Source of the DNA: Nitrosophilus labii
Lineage (GTDB): Bacteria; Campylobacterota; Campylobacteria; Campylobacterales; Nitratiruptoraceae
Direction: 5' to 3'
Assembly (NCBI RefSeq): GCF_014466985.1
Contig: NZ_AP022826.1
Span: 1,860,001 to 1,924,000, forward strand
DNA: 64,000 bases
Shown: one piece after another, positions 61,026 through 64,000 of the stretch
How positions within the stretch are numbered: position 1 is the stretch's first letter
How the letters are laid out: each line of letters starts with the position of its first letter
Program-made: the position numbers and the translations under genes
The notes under the pieces: generated by a model
What the model was told of the DNA's origin: nothing
Databases searched by the model: none
The model's input: only the letters and a program-made list of their open reading frames with translations

Positions 61026-62888
61026 TTATAATTTGCTAGGTTTTCCCAGATAAAACCCTTGAGCATAAGTAATTTCAAGATTTTCCAAGATTTTTAGAAT
61101 TTTCTCATTTTCTACAAACTCTGCTACTATATCAATATCTAAATCTTTTGCGAAAAGTGTAATCGATTTGACAATTGAATATGAGATTTTTGAATTTTCT
61201 ATCTCTTTTATTAAAGAACCATCGATTTTTAATATGTCTATAGGTAAAAATCTAAAAATTTCGAAGTTTGAATATCCACTTCCAAAATCATCAATAGCTA
61301 CTTTTACTCCATAGCTTTTAAGTTGCTCTAGTCTTTTTCCAAGCTCTTTTTGATTTGTTAAAGATTCATTTTCAAGAAGTTCAATAGTAAGATACTTAGA
61401 GAGTGCTAAGTTATTTTCAATCTCTTTTAAAATAATAGAAAAAACCATATTATCAGTAATATCGGAAAGATTTAGATTTACGCTGATATTCTTTTTAGTT
61501 TTTTCTATTTTTTCAAAAATGATATTTAAAACCTTTTTTGTTAAAGAGTTATAGATAGTTGTATACACAATTTTTTCTAAAAAGGCTCCAGGGTATATAA
61601 GATCGCTATTTTTGTCTAAAAGCCTAACTAAAGCTTCATATTTTACTATTTTGTTATTTTTTATATTGTAAATAGGTTGAAAATAGCAAACAACCCTATT
61701 TTCATCAATAGCTTCTTTGACAAAATATATATCTTTGTATGTTATTTCTATAAAATTTTCTTTTTTACTCCAAACTACTTTATTTCTTCCTCCTCTTTTT
61801 GCTTTATATAGCATTTCATCTGCTATTTTTATAGCTTCTTTAATGGTTTTAAACCTTTCGGGATGTAGTGTTATACCTATAGAAACGGTAATATTTATTT
61901 GATAATTTTCATATTCATAAGAAAAGTTTTCTATAGTTTTTCTTATTCTCTCTGCAACTTTTAAAATCTCTTTTTCATTTTCCGGTTTTTTTAAAAAAAC
62001 TAAAAACTCTTCTCCACCATATCTAACTATGATATCCTCTTCTCTTAAAATTGTTTTTAGAATATTTGCAAATTCTCTTAAAATAAAATCGCCCGCTTTA
62101 TGTCCGTAAGTATCGTTTATGTTTTTAAAATGATCAATATCTAACATTAAAATAGCATAATTATTTGGATTTATGTTTTCAAGAAAATTTCTTAAATAAA
62201 CTCTGTTATAAACTTGAGTTAAAGAGTCGGTTATGGCGTATTTTTTGGTTTTCAAATATAATATATACTGATATAGCAATATCAAAAAGAGTGCAAGAAA
62301 AGTTAAAAATATATAATTGAAAATAGATTTTACAGAGTTTAAAATTTGTGAGATCGTTGCTGGAAGTTCGCTAGTAAAATCTACTGCTATTACTCCTTCA
62401 ACTTTAGAGTCTATTATGATTGGTCTTAAATATGTTATATAGATAAATTCGGAGCTTTTGTGAATAATAACTTTATCTTTTGTAGTATAATACACCTCAT
62501 CCCAGCTTTTTTGATCCACGTCTAGTTTTTGATCAAATTCTCCTCTGTCTTCGTTACTGCCGTCAAGCAGATATCTATATCTGCCTTTTTTATCTCTGTA
62601 TAGAATATATACATAATTATGAGGAGAAGCGGCTGTTAATGAGAGTGAGTTTTGTAAATATTCTCTTAATTTTTCATCACTTTTTAGTTTTTCATATAAA
62701 TTGTTTTTAAAATACCCTTTAATAAACTTTTCTATATTTTTAGATACCTCTTTTACATGATGTACAAAAAGATCGTTTATACTTTTGCTAATCTGTTTTT
62801 CAATAGAATGGGTAGAAATAAATAGATAAGAGATTAAAATCAAAATAGTTAAAATAAGTATGCCTACAATTTTATTTATATGTTTCAA
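61026..62888 (-). CDS. Membrane GGDEF-EAL protein with periplasmic sensor
   Basis: 620 residues. TM1 about 8-27, periplasmic sensor domain of the dCache-like type (about 30-180, with YVYILYRDKKGRYRYLLDG), TM2 about 185-207, then GGDEF with intact YGGEEF and the metal site LMLDIDHFKNINDTYGHKAGD, so an active cyclase is likely. EAL domain: EALVRLL, NLNLSDI, ELLENES, IDDFGSGYSNFE, LKIDGSLIKEI and AQGFYLGKP, probably active as phosphodiesterase. The gene overlaps the YfiR-like gene by 4 bases. Confidence 0.92.
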   Translation of the reverse strand: MKHINKIVGILILTILILISYLFISTHSIEKQISKSINDLFVHHVKEVSKNIEKFIKGYFKNNLYEKLKSDEKLREYLQNSLSLTAASPHNYVYILYRDKKGRYRYLLDGSNEDRGEFDQKLDVDQKSWDEVYYTTKDKVIIHKSSEFIYITYLRPIIIDSKVEGVIAVDFTSELPATISQILNSVKSIFNYIFLTFLALFLILLYQYILYLKTKKYAITDSLTQVYNRVYLRNFLENINPNNYAILMLDIDHFKNINDTYGHKAGDFILREFANILKTILREEDIIVRYGGEEFLVFLKKPENEKEILKVAERIRKTIENFSYEYENYQINITVSIGITLHPERFKTIKEAIKIADEMLYKAKRGGRNKVVWSKKENFIEITYKDIYFVKEAIDENRVVCYFQPIYNIKNNKIVKYEALVRLLDKNSDLIYPGAFLEKIVYTTIYNSLTKKVLNIIFEKIEKTKKNISVNLNLSDITDNMVFSIILKEIENNLALSKYLTIELLENESLTNQKELGKRLEQLKSYGVKVAIDDFGSGYSNFEIFRFLPIDILKIDGSLIKEIENSKISYSIVKSITLFAKDLDIDIVAEFVENEKILKILENLEITYAQGFYLGKPSKL

Positions 62889-63316
62889 ACTCTATCCTCT
62901 ATATATTTCTCAAAATTTGAAGGAAGAGTTATATTGAATTTTTCTAGATTTTTTCTTAAAAATATTATATTTGGTCTTCCTTTTTGCCAAAAAAATCCTC
63001 CTATTACTCTGTCTTGATAATCTTTTAATAAAGTATATTTTCCTACAAAAATAATAGCTTTGTCTCTTTTTTCATCTTTTAAAGTTTTTGTGTTATAAAC
63101 AAAAAGAATATCAGCGTTTTTATAATTATTGGTTAGTTTTACTAAATTTATTTTACGAAAAAGCTTTTTTTTGTGATGATTATCCACCCATATTTTAATA
63201 ATCTTTTTTTGAGGGAATAGTGCTTTTAATATAGTGCTATATATCTCTTTTTCTATTTTGGTTACTGAAGCTATAAGGTTAATAACCAATACTAACAATA
63301 TAACAATTTTTTTCAA
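62885..63316 (-). CDS. YfiR-like small periplasmic protein
   Basis: 143 residues with a signal peptide (cleavage about 17). The pattern KNADILFVYNTKTL, DKAIIFVGKYTLL and GGFFWQKGRPNIIFLRKNLEKFNI resembles the YfiR/DUF4154 family, whose members bind the periplasmic part of diguanylate cyclases and repress them. It lies between a TonB receptor gene and the GGDEF-EAL gene with 4-base overlaps on both sides, so the trio is one operon and the protein is likely the sensor's partner. Confidence 0.7.
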   Translation of the reverse strand: MKKIVILLVLVINLIASVTKIEKEIYSTILKALFPQKKIIKIWVDNHHKKKLFRKINLVKLTNNYKNADILFVYNTKTLKDEKRDKAIIFVGKYTLLKDYQDRVIGGFFWQKGRPNIIFLRKNLEKFNITLPSNFEKYIEDRV

Positions 63317-64000
63317 AATAGGTACTCCAAATTGATTATAAATCTATGATCTGTTAGCGGATATGTGTTGTTAGTTTTTCTATATGCTTGTTCAAAACCA
63401 TTATTTAAAATATTTTCACCTCTTATACCTATGCTTAAATCTTTGCTGATATGATATTTAAGAGAAACGGTATAGTCAAGTGAGCTTTTGACATGCATTC
63501 CGTAATATTCGTAAGAGTTTTTGTATAAGAATTCGTTGTAGATGTCAAATTTGTTAAATTTATTAAATACTCTTAAATTTATATGTAAATTGGGAGAAAG
63601 ATTATCCTTAGAGTTTTCTCCTTTAGTAATATAAATAAGCAGTCTATCATTATCGTCTAAAAAATATTCATAATTTATTTCTATAAAATTGAACTTAACT
63701 TTATCATTTATATTGAAATAGCCGTAAAAAGGATCATAAAGAATTTTATCTTTTAAAACTCTGTTTCCTAATTTAACTCCAAGTTTGTATTTATTATCAT
63801 AATAATCGGCCCCAATAGTTGAAATTATAGCTTGTGGATATTTTAAATGCGGATTGGTTATTAAAGGGTAGTTTTCTTTAGAGTAAAAAGTATAAAATTG
63901 TGGTGGAGTATAAGTTTTTGTGAAAAAAGTTTTTAGTTTTAGTTTGCCTATCTCTTTTATAAAGCCTATTCGAGAAATAAGCTTGTTCTTTGAATCTACC
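63313..64000 (-). CDS. TonB-dependent receptor, C-terminal part (runs off window)
   Basis: The frame is open from base 64000 down to the stop at 63313, about 228 residues. Alternating beta strands and the motifs FFTKTYTPPQFYTFYSKEN, NPHLKYPQ and, near the end, ISKDLSIGIRGENILNNG and HRFIINLEYLF with a terminal Phe match the barrel of TonB-dependent receptors. The ligand is unknown. Coupling to YfiR-like and GGDEF-EAL proteins suggests a nutrient-sensing c-di-GMP circuit. Confidence 0.88.
   Translation of the reverse strand, partial: VDSKNKLISRIGFIKEIGKLKLKTFFTKTYTPPQFYTFYSKENYPLITNPHLKYPQAIISTIGADYYDNKYKLGVKLGNRVLKDKILYDPFYGYFNINDKVKFNFIEINYEYFLDDNDRLLIYITKGENSKDNLSPNLHINLRVFNKFNKFDIYNEFLYKNSYEYYGMHVKSSLDYTVSLKYHISKDLSIGIRGENILNNGFEQAYRKTNNTYPLTDHRFIINLEYLF

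Overview
The window is AT-rich, gene-dense DNA that reads as a member of the Campylobacterota (Epsilonproteobacteria). Support comes from the rnc-rnhA-TPR protein-dnaG order, which matches a gene order I remember from Campylobacter, from an OprD-type porin and a DUF3373-type outer membrane protein, and from TonB receptor / YfiR-like / GGDEF-EAL and TetR / RND gene sets typical of the group. I do not assign a genus. The Mo enzyme cluster and the cytochromes suggest an anaerobic or microaerophilic respirer.

Layout. 1-5.2 kb: housekeeping block (rnc partial, rnhA, TPR/zinc-ribbon protein, dnaG, PP-loop ATPase, dgkA, tRNA-Ala). 5.46-13.8 kb: accessory island with two related IS256-family copies in inverted orientation (one decayed, one intact) enclosing a broken PilZ gene, a GGDEF/EAL protein and a BON-domain remnant. 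It continues with a third, frameshifted IS256-type element, a truncated MNT/HEPN toxin-antitoxin pair and two XRE-regulator remnants. 13.9-15.3 kb: pyk. 15.3-24.1 kb: an operon on the minus strand for a periplasmic type II DMSO-reductase-family molybdoenzyme. In transcription order it encodes a tandem rhodanese, a Tat-exported catalytic subunit, a four-cluster Fe-S subunit, a heme b subunit fused to cytochrome c, a small Cys-rich periplasmic protein, a TorD chaperone and a polyferredoxin. 24.4-30 kb: LRV-repeat protein, Mrp ATPase, two outer membrane proteins and a cytochrome-c-like protein. 30.8-33.8 kb: IS21-family element next to another transposase fragment, then a Phd/PIN toxin-antitoxin pair. 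34-43.4 kb: fused hydantoinase/oxoprolinase, an SDR, the molybdate transporter (modA, TOBE, modB, modC) behind a ModE-like palindrome, a heme-binding protein and amrS. 43.5-49.9 kb: flavin reductase, PPK2, MFS, trkH, trkA. 49.3-60 kb: TetR-RND-MFP-TolC efflux operon and a divergent EmrA-EmrB-TolC operon interrupted by an S23-type four-helix-bundle gene. 60-64 kb: decayed pldA, GGDEF-EAL protein, YfiR-like protein and the C-terminal part of a TonB receptor.

Functionally, the molybdate transporter would supply Mo for the oxidoreductase, and the rhodanese hints that its substrate is a sulfur or selenium oxyanion or polysulfide, which remains unproven.

The least explained signal is a set of degenerate tandem arrays with 7- or 8-base units (for example CTAATTC/CCAATGT, TTAGACA, AGTAACG, CCTTCACC, CACACTT, TTAGTATA). 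They sit at gene borders, sometimes as inverted pairs, and run into coding ends: the rnhA 3' end, the torD stop and the emrB start. One inverted pair precisely brackets the S23-type gene inside the emr operon, giving a 421-bp unit that looks mobile or modular.
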